Source: Termitomyces sp. T153 (taxonomy: Eukaryota; Basidiomycota; Agaricomycetes; Agaricales; Lyophyllaceae). Taken from it: a stretch of 64,000 bases of DNA. The stretch covers positions 248,001 through 312,000 of the forward strand of contig JACKQL020000055.1 in assembly GCA_018296165.2 (NCBI GenBank), given 5' to 3'. A program made the translations under genes and the position numbers. Below, in pieces: positions 24,101-36,347 of this stretch (the stretch's first letter is position 1; each line of letters begins with the position of its first letter). Below the pieces are notes generated by a model, which saw nothing but the letters and a program-made list of their open reading frames with translations, was not told the origin of the DNA and ran no database searches.

Positions 24101-26442
24101 TGACCTTCAAGATCCTTGGATGTTTGGACACCTAGCATTCAAATTCCAGATGAAAGTTGCTTAGCCCTACTCAAATGCTGGGTTCCTTGCAAGTTGCTAT
24201 TGGAAGTCTGTGTTTTCCTGGGTACAGTTGGAGTTCTCAGAATCTTTGTCAAGAATTTTGCTCATCACACTAACAACTTAACAAAACTTACTCGTGTTGG
24301 CATTCTTTTCAAATTTGGTCCAGACCAGACCAATGCTCAGTGAGACCTTGTCAAAGCCTTACAAGATGCTAAGCCCCTTGTTCCCATTGATTATAAATTG
24401 CTAACCCTGCCATCCTAGCAGTGGATGTGTCCTATATTGCCATTGAGTACTATTTTTGCCAGTGCGCTAGCAACAATTGCAAAGGAAGTTGCTACAACCA
24501 CTTTGGCTCCATTACTCTTAATGACAAGGAGTCTAGATTCAGTCAGCCCAAGCTGGAACTTTATGGTCTATACTATGTGCTTCAGGCCTTATAAATGTAC
24601 CTTATTTGAGTCAGGAACCTAATCACTGAAGTTGATGCTTGCTATATCAAGGGCATGCTACAGAGCCCTGATATCCAACCTTCCACTAGCAGAACTGCTG
24701 GATCATGGCAATTCTGATGTTCCCCTTTGAGCTCATTCACACTAAAGGTACCTTTCATGGCCCTGATGGCCTTTTGTGATGCCCACTACAGCCTAGCAAT
24801 TCCACCCCTGATGATAGTGACAATTCTGTTTATGAGGACTGGATTGACAGATTACATGGCTTCATTCACCAAGTTTAACTTCCTCTGCCTCTGCATTGCC
24901 AAATATCCTCTGCCTCGCCTTTGCTACCTCCTCTCTACAAGTTTCAGTCTCTTTGGTCATTAGTGACATTTGTTAGCAATGATAGCAGTACCCCAGCTCT
25001 GTAACTAGCAACCAGTGACAACATCCTACCTCTATGTGATGATAGCACTTCAACCTATAGAAATGTACCCTGTAGTGCCAAGGCCATTGCTAGCCACACT
25101 TGTATGCTCATGGTTCATAAATGGCTTAACAACCTTGTCAGACCTGAAGGCCTTAGCAACACTGCCTATGTCACCTTCATTTGCTATGCATCCATGTTCT
25201 TCATTGCTGGTGGAAAGCTTTGGTGACAAGACAGAGATGGTGTCCACAAACTCTTTATCCCTACCAACCACTGCTTATGTGTTTTGGAAGCCATGCATGA
25301 CAACTTGGGGCATAGAGGTCTTTTTGCTACCTGCTCAGCATTACTGGAATGCTTTTGGTGGCCCCAAGTCAATGCTGACCTTGTTTGGTACATTCACACT
25401 TGCCATATTTGCCAGATCCATCAGACAACAAAAGTACTTATCCCACCAACTGTGCCTACACTTGTGCCCTTGTTCAGCAAGATATATATTGACACCATGT
25501 TCATGCCACCCTCTAATAGGTTCAAGTATATTATTCAAGAATGTTGTTTGCTCACCCACTACCCCAAATTCCACATGCTTGCTAAAGAGAACAGTGAAGC
25601 CATTGCCAAGTGGCTACACAAGGATGTCATCTGTTGCTGGGGAGCCCTTAGCAAAATAGTTACCAATAGTGGCACACCCATCTTGAAGGCTGTCTGTCAC
25701 CTACTTAGCAAAGAAGTACAACTTGCACCACATACAGGTCTTAGGCAACAACAAGCATGCTAATGGTATTGTTGAGTGATCCTATTTTGATGTTCACTAA
25801 GCTCTCTTCAAAGCTGTTAATGGTGATCAGTCCAGGTGGAGTACAGCTACTTACTCTGTGTTTTTATCAGAACATGTTACAGTTTGCAAGTGAATGGGTT
25901 GTTCCCCTTACTACACAACAACTGGTATCCACCCACTTCTGCCAGCTGACATAGTTGAAGCAACAGATTTGCAACTGCTACCAAACTCATTCCTATTGTT
26001 TGCCAACCTCATAGCCTGCATGTCACCAAGAGGACCTCAAGTGACTTCATGACAACATCCTTAGTGCCATCACTTAGGTGCCATTTGCTTTGAAGCAGAA
26101 CATGTTGCTATGATTCGCAACTATAACTTTCAAACTGGTGACCTTGTTTTGATGAGGAATACTAAGATTGAGGTGACCCATAAAAAAAAGATGAGGCCTC
26201 AATATCTGGGCCCCTTGGTGGTAATATCTTATAACTATGGTGGCACTTACATTCTTTGTGAACTAGATGGATCAGTGTTTCATCACCAAGTAGCTGCTTT
26301 TTGCTTAGTCCCTTTTTTTGCTATAGAACACATCTCAGTGCCTAGTGATGCTTTTGACATGGACACTTCTTGCCTCTATGAACTTGAACAAATCAACCTT
26401 GTAGACAATGATGATGCTGGAAGATTAAAAATCATTTGCTAA
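21133..26442 (+). pseudogene. Gypsy D gag-pol, heavily interrupted
   Basis: Recognisable blocks in order, spread over three frames: a gag-proximal block ending VTVSVGELCSVLQDIRNQLR (about 21800-22140), protease with TDSGSQIISMS (about 22370) and LLGCPFDVL (about 22580), weak RT/RNase H blocks between 23300 and 24800, integrase zinc-finger and core pieces at 25284-25763 (HDNLGHRGLFAT, CHICQIHQTT), and an integrase C-terminal block at 26110-26442 (MRPQYLGPLVVISYNYGGTY, ELDGSVFHHQVAAF). Dozens of stop codons exist; many are TGA/TAG/TAA explained by C-to-T or G-to-A changes. No chromodomain is visible at its end. Confidence 0.7.
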
Positions 26443-26963
26443 GCCCTAGTGACATCTCTTGACTTTGGCTTTTGTCTCACATATATCCTTTACTAGTTAT
26501 TTGAAAAAACCATCAAATACCTTGCAAAAACATTAAGTCTTTCATTTTGTTATTTTGTCATGTTGCCCTTGTTTAAAAAGTGCTTTACAGACACTTACAT
26601 TACCATCTTCTTGCCTTTGTTAAGATGTAATGCTTAGCTACTTGTTGCTAGTGCTTGGCACACCTTTGGGGGTTTTTATGCCATGATGATTTACTGAATG
26701 TTTTCCCCATTGTTGCTAGTATCAAGTGACAATTGCTAGTGCATAACAACTCATTTACCTTTGCCTATACCCTCTGTCTTTGATTTATATGAACTTATCT
26801 CTTCACACTTTCTGACCCAGTCTGATATGATACTTTTTCTTGGGCCCCTTAAGGGGGTCAGTTTACACAAACTACAAAGAGATATAAGAAGCTCCTTAAG
26901 GGGGCTAGTCTATGTCAGTGATACAAACTAATATAAAAATATATGTACAAAGAGCAGCTGTTG

Positions 26964-28482
26964 CTAGATGTCAAGGTCAGCATCATTGCTGGGCACATCC
27001 TCCATCTCTCCCTCCTCCCAGTCCTCTTTGCCAATCTTGTTCTCCTCTTGCCAAGCCAAGAATGTTTGACAATTGCTCTGATACCCTGCCACTGTCGCTA
27101 GTGACTGCTTAGCAACAGCAAACCTCAACCTTGCCTCCAACAACTCTGCCCTTGCTCTCTCCAACTCTTTTTGGAGCTGCTTCTCCAACATTGTGGCCCT
27201 CTTGTTATACCCTCTTAGCAGCATTGCCAACATTAGCAGTGTTGACAAGGCCAGGTCTTCCCCCAGGCACTCCAGCTTGTTGTTGCCAACCTGGTGCAGT
27301 GGCTTTCCTAGCAATACTATTAGTAAAAATTAGCTAGTGAAAGAAAAAAATTTACTTGTTGTTAAACCCCTGTCTCCTCTTTGCTGTTCTTCTCCTTCTC
27401 CACCTCCATTGCCTCTTCTTCAACCTCTTGCTCTCCTTCAACTTCACCTCCACTTGCTGCTGGCTCAACCTCAGCAACTGTCACTACTGGGGTGTCCTCT
27501 CCCATCTCCACATCCTCAGTCTCCTTCTTCTCATTGCTAGCAACTGTCTTTTGTTCCTTAGTTGAAGTGACTGAGCTTGGACTTGCTGCTTGCTTACATG
27601 CCAAAGGCACATTGTCCCTATCATTGCTGTCACTAGCACTCTCCTTGTTGCTAGCATTGTTGTCACTCTCCACCACATTTCAACTCTTTTCCTGCTGCTT
27701 CTCCTTAGCAACTCCACTACCACCCACAACCATCCCATCCTGCAAAGTCAGCCAATTCAAGCTCAAATGCTTGATTTAAATGGGTTCCTTCCTTGTTGCT
27801 AACTCCCATTGTTGCTCCACAAAAGTTCTGGCCTGTTGCACCAAGGCCACCTTTGTTGCTATCCCTCTCACAAACTTCCTGCCAGTGCTCCTTGACAACT
27901 TACTCCTGTACAAACAACCTTTTCTTGAGCTATTGCAGTGATAGCAAGGTTGGGCACTAGTGGGGTACCAGCACTCCTCTGGATTGTTGTTGGCCCAGCA
28001 GTTGTTGCACTTGAAAGAGTTGTTAGTGACTATACTAGCAATGATTGCCAAGGACTCACCACTCCCTGTTTCTCTTTGAATGCTTGCCTCTCCTCAGTTG
28101 ACATTGTCATCTTTCCCTTTGCCTTCTTCCACCCCTGCACCTATGCCTGTATTCACCACTGTTAAGGCCTTCCTCCATTGCAAAAGACTTGCCAGCTTCT
28201 TGTTGGTAAAGGTATCTTGAATTGGTTCCTGTAATGATGTTAGCAATGATAGCTAAGGGTTAGTGATGGATTATGACTTACTGTGAATTCCTCTTCCTCC
28301 TCCTCTTCTCTGGCATTCCCTTTGCCCTTCCCTTTACCTTTGGGGGTTGTTGCCAACCCCTTAGGGACACTGCCAGCTGCACACTTGGGAGTGGAGAGCC
28401 CAGCCTCCCCAATGTCCCCACAATTCATGCTGACCTTGCCCCTGTGGCCCTCACTGCACTCAGCTCCCATTGCTGCCATCAA
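26964..28482 (-). pseudogene. Antisense accessory gene of gypsy D with zinc-cluster-like motif
   Basis: Lies downstream of the integrase end on the opposite strand. Pieces from N- to C-terminus: a Lys/Gly then poly-Glu segment (28240-28482), a cysteine cluster (27890-28010) with spacing C-x2-C-x8-C-x7-C-x2-C-x6-C (CNNCW, then PCYHCNSSRKGCLYR), an acidic segment (27362-27676), and a C-terminal coiled-coil-like block (LEKQLQKELERARAELLEAR, 26964-27314) ending in an acidic tail. Frames change between pieces, consistent with introns plus decay. The same organisation is seen in gypsy B and element C. The cysteine spacing recalls fungal Zn(II)2Cys6 clusters, but DNA binding is inference. Confidence 0.6.
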
Positions 28483-28500
28483 CTCATGTGGTGGGTGCTG

Positions 28501-29910
28501 AAAGAGGAATTGGTCATTTGGAAATAAATCCTCAAACAGCTAAAATTACCTTAGCAGAGTTGCTGGCCTTAGTAATGTTGCTAGCACTTACCATCATGCC
28601 AGCCTCCAAGTCCTCCATCAGAAACTTTAGCAACAATGGGAGTGGAGACTAGTAACATGGTTAACAATGCTGCCAGAAAGCAATAGAAAAACTGACAAAG
28701 TGCTTGTTGTACTCCCTGATCCAATCCTCCCCCTTGTATTGTTTGTACAGCTGCCAACACTCTTTGTTAACAGTTGCCAGCTCTGCCTACTCCATCTCAC
28801 TTCCAGCCATCTCAAACCATCGAAGCCAAATTTTGAAAACAGCAGTGACCACTATCTGAGGATTTGTTGCCAAGGATGCACATGCAACAGACAGAAGACA
28901 GTTGACCTAATCAAGGGACACCTGGGCCATGGCATGCTTCTCAAGCTAGGAGGTAAGATCTGGAGACATAGTAATAAGATGGAGATTACTAAGGGAGGTT
29001 AAGAGATAAGAGGTGGAAAGGAGAACTGATGAAGTCCAGCTGAATTGCTAGCTGCTTTTATTCTTACCTTTCTAGGCACATGGACTATGCAAGCAATGAT
29101 GGGACTTTGAGTTGACTGAAAACATTCAAGATTTCAGCATAGGGGAAGATGATAAGACCCAATGGTTGCTGAGCATGGTTTTTGGCATTTATAATTGGAC
29201 AGCATCTGACTATATTGCACATGACCATGCACCATATCACACATGGCCATGCACTATATCACACATGGCCATGCACAAGTTACAACACTTCTCATGTGGA
29301 GTTTAGCCCCAAGGTCTGGAATGATGTAGCCTTTGCATGAGATTTTAGTGACCACAGGATCTCTGGATCATAAGCCCAATCACATAGAGTCTGGCCCTTG
29401 GGTCTAGAACAAGAAAGCTGAGACCTTCCTTTAGCAATGATTGATAGTGACATTACCTGGCAATAATTATAACTCCTTTCAAAAATGGATATATTAAAGG
29501 ACATGTGATTTCTTACTTATTATTTTTCTTGTCTGGCTTACAAACATACTTGAACAGCATCTACATGTCAGGTATTGACATCAGTAATGCTCTTTTCTTG
29601 TGATTGACAATTGTTATGCATTATATTGACATTGCATATGTATACTTGGTTATCATACTGACACTTTGGCAGACACTGTTGCTGGCAGTGACTAATATTT
29701 CCTTTCTAAATACTATACCTACAAACAGTATAAATATTGCCTGTACACAGAGACAAACCAATGAACAGAGTACTGTTCCCCTCATTAGCTCTCAGCTTCA
29801 GATTTCTTATTGCTCTTTCTCATCATCACCAATGACTTAGCAACAAGTCTTGACAACCTTAACTTCAATCTAGCATGGGTGCTGACTACAGGTGCCCTTA
29901 GTGGTATTAT
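28501..29910. other. CG-poor repeat DNA, probably 3' part of gypsy D or later insertions
   Basis: No credible coding region. It contains many short words such as 'ttagcaa' and 'ctagtgac' shared with gypsy D and a short 22-bp tandem repeat. An LTR of D may be hidden here but I could not pair it with a 5' copy. Confidence 0.35.
29225..29276. repeat. 22-bp tandem repeat, about 2.4 copies
   Basis: Unit ccatgcaccatatcacacat plus gg, then a copy with one change, then a partial unit. Confidence 0.85.
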
Positions 29911-30664
29911 GACTTAGCAATGCTAGTGACTACAGCTAGTGATTAGTTTGCATTTGTCCCACAGTTTACATTACCTTCACTCATTTCTTGTTCCCCAACT
30001 CCTTTCTTGTTCCCCAACTCCTTTCTATTGCTTAGTTCCCTCTTTTCTAGTGACTCTTTTGCCTCTATCCAGCAACCTTTTAATACCATCTAGCAAGTTA
30101 GGCTAGCAATAGTGACTTTTTTTTCACTTCACTCCTCATTATTATCTCTTGTTTTCTGGGACAGTTACTGACTTGCCCCTATATACTTCCTATTGTGAAC
30201 TACCCTATCTAGTTGCTAGTGTTTAGGTCTTCCTGTTGGTTTCCTGCATGGCAGCTAGGCAGCATAGGAGTGCATCAATGACTTAGTGATGTTAGCAATT
30301 ATGGCTAGTGATTACTTTGTGTTCATCCCCCAGTTCACATAAACTTCATTCCTCCCTTGTTTCTCACTCCCTTTCTATTGCTTGGTTCCCCTTTTCTAGC
30401 AACTCTTTTGTCACTGGCCCTTTCTCCTTCTGTTTCCCTGTGACCTTTTGTTACTGTCTAGCAAGTTAGACTAGCAATAGCAATACTTTTCACTTGACTC
30501 TTCATTTCCTTCACACCAATTAGCTCTTGCTTTCTGGGACAGTTACTGACTTGCCCCTATTAACTTCCTATTTCCAGCTACTCAATCTAGTTGCCAGTGT
30601 GTTTAGGTCTTCTTTTCTTGGTTTTTTTTGCATGGCAGCTAGGCAGCATAGGAGCACATCAATG
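29911..30664. repeat. Tandem duplication of a 370-385-bp unit
   Basis: Two adjacent direct copies, 29911-30279 and 30280-30664. Both begin 'gacttag...tagcaa' style sequence, both contain 'ttctgggacagttactgact' followed by 'tgcccctat', and both end 'ggcagctaggcagcatagga' then 'catcaatg'. The copies differ by substitutions and small indels, so the duplication is old. Old gypsy A starts directly after the second copy. Confidence 0.8.
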
Positions 30665-32320
30665 TGCTATATGAAAAATTGACAGCAAAGACTGTAATTA
30701 CCAGTTTATGAAAAATAAGTGAGCAGTTTAGGTCTCAAAGACACACTGAATTGTGGATCAGACACTGACATCTTCTCTGCCCCAGATGCCTCCCTCCATG
30801 AAATGGTTTTCTCTCCAGACACTCTCACAGCACACCTCTCATTGCACTCCTCCCACACCCTCCTCCACACCACCCTCCCCTTTGCTGCCAGCTCCATCCC
30901 CACTCTGGTTGACAGTAGTGCCACCAACAACTTCATTAATGAATCCCTGACAGTGCTTGTTCCACAACACCTCTAGTGCCTCCTCACTTGCATTCTCCTC
31001 AAACTCTTCAATGGCAATCCTACCTCTGCCAGAGACATCACCCACTGTGTGGAAACAACTATGACCTTTGCCAATGGACAATGACAGGACCTCTGGTTGC
31101 TAGTCACCAAGCTACATGCCTCTGTCCCCCTTGTTCTTAGCTTTTCCTGACTCCACACAACTAATCCCCACATTGACTGGCCCAGCCTCACCCTCTGCCT
31201 TGACTGGGAAAGCTTGACTGACTCCAGACAAGTCCTCTTTAACATCTCACCTCATTCAAAAGGCCCAGAAGACACTACTAATGTTTCTCAAACCTCTCCA
31301 TAGCTCTGTTCAAAGTCTGTGCAATTGTTCATCATCTACATCTGACTGACTCAACAACTCCCTGATGGTCCCCCCCACCCTTGTTGACAGTGGAGCCTCC
31401 AGCATCTTTGTTAGCAAGCAGCTTGACCTTCTACACAACACCCTCAACAGGCCTCTCAAACTCCAACTCTTCAATGGAAGCCCTGCCTCAACTGGAATCA
31501 CCCAATATCACAACAGTGCCCTCATACTCAACAATGACTTAGAATTCCAGGTCTGGATCCTCATCACTCAGCTTCTGGAGTCAACCCTAATGGTGCTTGG
31601 ACTCCCTTGGTTACAGGATGTTAACTCTGACATTGACTGGAGGAACCTCACTATGTGAGTTCCAGGCCCCAAAGCAAGCCTAGCAGCTGCCATCCCTCTC
31701 CAACTCCAGTCCCCCTCAAACTCCAATGTCCTCAACCCCAACTCCAGCAGCTCTGGAGGAACTCAAAGCCCCACAACCCTCAAGGACAACCAAGAAAGAG
31801 AGGAAAATGCACCTTCACTCCAGTCCTCCATCAACACACTCTGACAGCTTCTCCACAACATTCTCAGAATCAATATAAAGGCCTGTGGTACTCTAACCAA
31901 CAACACCAGGCAACTCTGGACCCCACCACCACCACTCTAGACACCACTGCCACTACTCTGGACCCTGCTGCCACAACTCCAATGATCACCCCCATTGATC
32001 CAGAAGCCCTCAACATTGAAATTATTGGCACTGTCCCCCTTGCATGCATCTGACAAGATGGGATCCCCATTTATCAGCTTCAAATCACTCCAGCCCTACT
32101 AGAAGAACACTTACACATGCAGGAACTACCCCACCAAAACTAAAAACAGAGGAACAGATCTTACATGAAGTAGTTCCTGTAGTTCCTCTGGAGTACCATG
32201 AATTCACTGACATATTCTCTGAAGAAAGTGCTAAGGAATTCCCCCCACACCAATCCTACAATCACAACATCAATCTTGAAGAAGGCACCTCCCCCTCTTT
32301 TGGCAAGATCTATGACATGT
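30665..32320 (+). pseudogene. Gypsy A: gag end, two protease domains and N-terminal pol
   Basis: Left part of an old chromovirus-type element, homologous to gypsy B 41640-44220 but without the solo LTR found in B. It opens with the Gag C-terminus (CNYQF) and then has two retropepsin-like domains: LVDSSATNNFI around 30905 (active-site Gly changed to Ser) and LVDSGASSIFV around 31380. The pol linker follows (EQILHEVVPVVPLEYHEFTD) and the frame reaches GKIYDM, where element C is inserted. The next residues (SEIK) are found inverted at 49931-49717. CG is nearly absent and several stops are present. Confidence 0.8.
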
Positions 32321-33458
32321 TGTCACGACCCATTCCCTGAAGCCCCATACACCGCCCAACAAATGCCCGCTCCCCTGGACCCCCCCCCCCCCGATGCTTT
32401 GTCGAACTTCCCCAGCACTCCACGCCTACTCTGGCTAACTCCGGCACATTCTCGGCTAACTCCGATGGCCCTCTGGCCAACTCCGACGTCTTCCCCACAG
32501 CCGCCAGTGCTTCCCCTGGACTTCCTGAGCCCCTGGGACCACTCCCCCGCCATGCCTGACCCCATTACACATCATCAACTTGACACCCTGGCTTCCCTGA
32601 CTTACTCTGGAGTATCATGACAGCCTTGGAACAGACCATGTTGCAATTGATCCCATCAACATATCAATGCAGCCTGCCCTCTGATTGTAACCGACACCCA
32701 TCAACTCCGTCGAGCTCCGCCAAGCCCCGCCACCACAGCCAACGTCCCCGAAGCTCTTCAGTAGTCAGTATATAAGACATAGAGTAGCTCCTCGTACTCT
32801 AGTCTTGAGATTATCTATCTACCTACCTTTCTGATGTGTTTCTGATTGTTTCTTCTCGTGTTTTGTGTCTCATGTCTTGTTTTCCTTACTCTCAGTCTCC
32901 CAGTCTTATCTTGTTTCTGTTCCATTATCCTTTTATCATCATTCCATGTCTCCACCTGAATCTATTCTCATTCTCATCTCATCTTTGTCTTGTTCAACTC
33001 CATATTGCTCCATTTGATTCTGTCTATTGTGTTCAAGTCCTCCCGACCATAATGTACTCACAAACTCCGCAATTACAATTACAAACCTCCGATGCTCGTT
33101 ACCACCCCCAGACCCTGCTATACACTTGGCTCTGAACCCCATCAATCCCTGTTGATCCCCCATCAGAACTCCAGCTCCACTCCTGTCATCTGCGTAGCCT
33201 CTGCCTCCTCCGCACCCGCAATACTCACACACAGATTTATGCCTGAACCCTGCCAGGTCCGTCCCCCTCCCCCGCAGCTTGTCCTCTACTCCTCCGGACC
33301 TCCCTGGACTTGCTTGGATCAATCTCCCTTGGCTATCCTCACAAGTCCCCAGTGCTTGGAACACCTCCAAGTGCTCAGTTGTCAGTGCAGGGAATCATGT
33401 TTGCCTAGTAAGGACTTGCCCACTGTAGCTGAGCCCCCGTGGTCAGTGGAACCTGACA
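32321..33458 (+). repeat. 5' LTR of element C
   Basis: Starts TGTCACGACC and ends GGAACCTGACA; 1138 bp. It is preceded by CATGT (32316-32320); the matching CATGT lies at the far end of C, at 49927-49931 in inverted orientation. Solo relatives: 54962-56087 and 62339-63456. Confidence 0.88.
32769..32813 (+). promoter_or_regulatory. TATA box and predicted transcript start in the C LTR
   Basis: TATATAA at 32769-32775. The 13-mer AGTCTTGAGATTA at 32801-32813, 32 nt after the TATA start, is the exact reverse complement of the 13 nt directly after this LTR (33459-33471). Confidence 0.65.
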
Positions 33459-33471
33459 TAATCTCAAGACT
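33459..33471 (+). promoter_or_regulatory. Predicted self-priming primer-binding site of element C
   Basis: TAATCTCAAGACT follows the LTR with no gap. It carries no TGG expected of a tRNA-type site but pairs over 13 nt with the predicted 5' end of the element's own RNA (32801-32813). Confidence 0.6.
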
Positions 33472-33490
33472 CTCCCTTACCCCACTTGTG

Positions 33491-34282
33491 ATGTCCGCAC
33501 TAACCCCGCACACACATCTGACAAACACCCCAATGTCTACAACCAACCCATGCCTGGAAACCACTATGATTCATATTGCCCCGCCCAATTTGCCAAGGCA
33601 CATTGAGTTGCAGATCTGACACAAAATGTCCCTTCCGCCCCAGTTACATCCATACAATGGCTCTATCCATGGACACCCTCTTACAGCTCCCACACCCCCC
33701 ACCATCTCTGCCAGCTCTGCCCCTCACAGAGGCCAACCCCAACATCACCCAAGCTTCACCCAAAACCCTGGCGACAATTCAACCCAGTGCTCGACAACTT
33801 CTCCGACACCGCACCCTCACCCCTCCAACAACAGTAGCAAAAGCCCCACCGGGGAAAGCTGCTCACCACATGAAAGACCAATCGCCAACCTCCCCCAAGA
33901 CAACAATGAGACCTCTGAGAACGCATTCCCCCGAACCCCGCCGTTGGACCCTCCAACCCACAGCAGCCCCATGCACCATCAGGAACAGACCCAGCGGGTT
34001 CCCAACAATATTGAGTCTGTCCACAACCCCAATAGCAGAACCCCGCCACCAGATCATCCAACTTTCACACCCATCCCTGAGAAGGTCCACCCTCCAAAAC
34101 TAGCCCCGCCACTGACTGGAATCAAACCCAACCCAGCAACCCCATCCAAAATGACACAAGATTCTGAGACCAACGCTAACCCCCAATTACAGAACCCACT
34201 TCTGGGATCAGTTAGGACTCCCTGGTTGACTTGGCCATCACCTCCACCAACAAATGAAGGGGCCCTGACACCTCTGACCTAA
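33491..34282 (+). pseudogene. Proline-rich leader ORF of element C
   Basis: The ATG at 33491 sits 32 nt after the 5' LTR, at the position of the Gag start of gypsy B, and begins MSALTPHTH (B: MSAFNPAYN). The frame stops at 33617-33619; a second frame (33626-34282) continues as Pro/Thr/Asn-rich sequence with no Gag core. Composition is strongly C-biased on this strand, so open length alone is weak evidence for coding. Confidence 0.45.
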
Positions 34283-36347
34283 CCCCAACAACTCCAGAAC
34301 AAGACCAAGGAATCCCTGAGCTTCTAGGAATGGCTATGCACCCCCACCCTGCTGCTTGAAGCACAGCCCAGAGTTCATGAGGAGAACCCTGGCACTCCAA
34401 CCTCAATGAAGAACAACTCTGGACCCCCACCCACTACTTCAGCACCTGCCTACTACCTCAACCACCTTCTCCTGTATGATCCGGAACCCCCGACGTTAAA
34501 GACCCTCGATGCTGACCCTCCCCGCACACCACCCCCAGACGTAAACTCCGCCACCAGACTCTGCCACCTCCCACAAAGTAACCCCCAGCACAGGAGTTAC
34601 CCCAAACTAACTATAGGAAAAATGGCCCTACACGAAGTAGTTCCTGAAGTACTCTAAAATTGCTGACCTGTTCACATAAGGGAGGGAGAAGCCCCACCAT
34701 CATCCCAGAGACGGCCAATCAACCCACTCAAACATCCTGATGAGCCAAGAGCATATGCTCTGACATCCAGGGGGGACTCCCCTGCCAGGACTGACAACCC
34801 AAATAACCCTGCACTGGCTTGAAGCTGCCCCAATCCACCCCTCTGACCCACTCCGGATTCTAGCAACACAACTCCGGGGCCCCCACTCTGACTCCAATAT
34901 CCAACCAAGGGGACCTACAATGCCAGCCCCACACCCCATACAACCCTGCCCCTATGCTGGAAGATGTCTATCAAGCAGGGACCGCATCAACGGAGTAACC
35001 TGAAACAAACCCCATGCGAAGTAATCTCCCGGAGTACCCTAAAAGTTGCTGATGCCTTCCCCAAGAAGTGAGCGGTGCCTCTCCCCACTGCTACCCCCAC
35101 ATTTGCAACAACCTCCAGGCCGCTCCGGAACACAAATGAAGAGTTGCCTCAACTGCGCTGTGACTCCCGGGGAGTCCCACTCCAATGCCTCCCCACGACT
35201 GACTTCCCCGCCACCCCCCAACAATCATGAACAACCATCTTCCTCCATCCAAGCTCAGCTCCAGGAGCCACTGCCACTCCTACACAACAACTCTGCTGCT
35301 CTGCAAAAAACCCCCACTCCGGAGCTCCCCCTCTGATTCACGACACAGCCCCACCAACAAGTTAAGACCCAACCCCAACCCCCACATCGACCCCAGACCC
35401 CTGGTACTCATGCTTGGAACTGTGGACCAACAAAATGTGCCTCAGACCCCTCCCTCTGCCCGCACCTCCCCCAAAAGCCAACACAACCAACAAACCCCCA
35501 CCAAGTGACCCTTGTGTTGACTCAGGGACCGCCCACTTCTTCCCCAATGAAGGAACCACCGATCCCCAGAAGGAACAACCCATGGAACAAGCCCCGAAGC
35601 ATCTCTGCTGAGGTGAGCCATTCCCCAACCAACCCCCGTGCTGCCCCTGCCCAAAATAAACATCCACCAATACAACCCCAACAGACCCCCAAACTCTAGG
35701 GAGTGTCAGAATTACATGACCTGGAACCTTCAAATTTCGACTCCGGACTCAAAGGAACTGGTCAGGACTGATCACCCTGCACCCCGCCCCCTTGGTCATC
35801 AACACTCCAGAGCACACCAAAGCACCACCCAAACATGCCCGCCCACAGATGCAATACTCCAGAGCATGACTTTGACCTGGACCAACACCCCGGAGCATAG
35901 CAAAGCCTGATCCTGAGTACCCTTCACCAAATACAATACTCCGGAGCTCGCCCCGACAACTCCAGGGCTAGCTGACACAGATGGCACTAGTGGGCCTAAC
36001 CCCCGCCTCTGGATCCACTAGGGATTCAACTCCCACCAGCACCCCTGCATGTTTTGCTTACCTCACCCTCACACAAATTAAAGTCTCACTTTGCACACCC
36101 AGGAACAACGAGGAAGTATTGAAAAGTACAAGAAATATATGATACAAGGCAGAATGGGGTGGCAAACTCAAAGACGACAAGAAGCAGGACCCGGCTGCCC
36201 CCTCACTCCTCTCCCAGAACCCCCGCCATCCCTACCCCCAAATCAATCTCCATCTGGGCCCGCATCACCGCCAAGACCTCCGCCAGCCCAAGCAAAGCCT
36301 CCCCCGCATCCGCTGCCACTTCCCACCACAACCCCAGGGCCACTGCA

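Larger units (their letters stand above)
21133..28500 (+). mobile_element. Gypsy D: old Ty3/gypsy element with antisense accessory gene
   Basis: Order: gag-like region, protease, RT/RNase H, integrase, then an antisense gene. The element is CG-poor and full of stops. I could not find its LTRs or TSD, so the boundaries are approximate. Its sequence type differs from A/B/C: the protease/RT linker has LLGCPFDVLTRS and ITITDPNTGMQQTIPT, typical of a separate Agaricomycete gypsy lineage. Confidence 0.7.
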
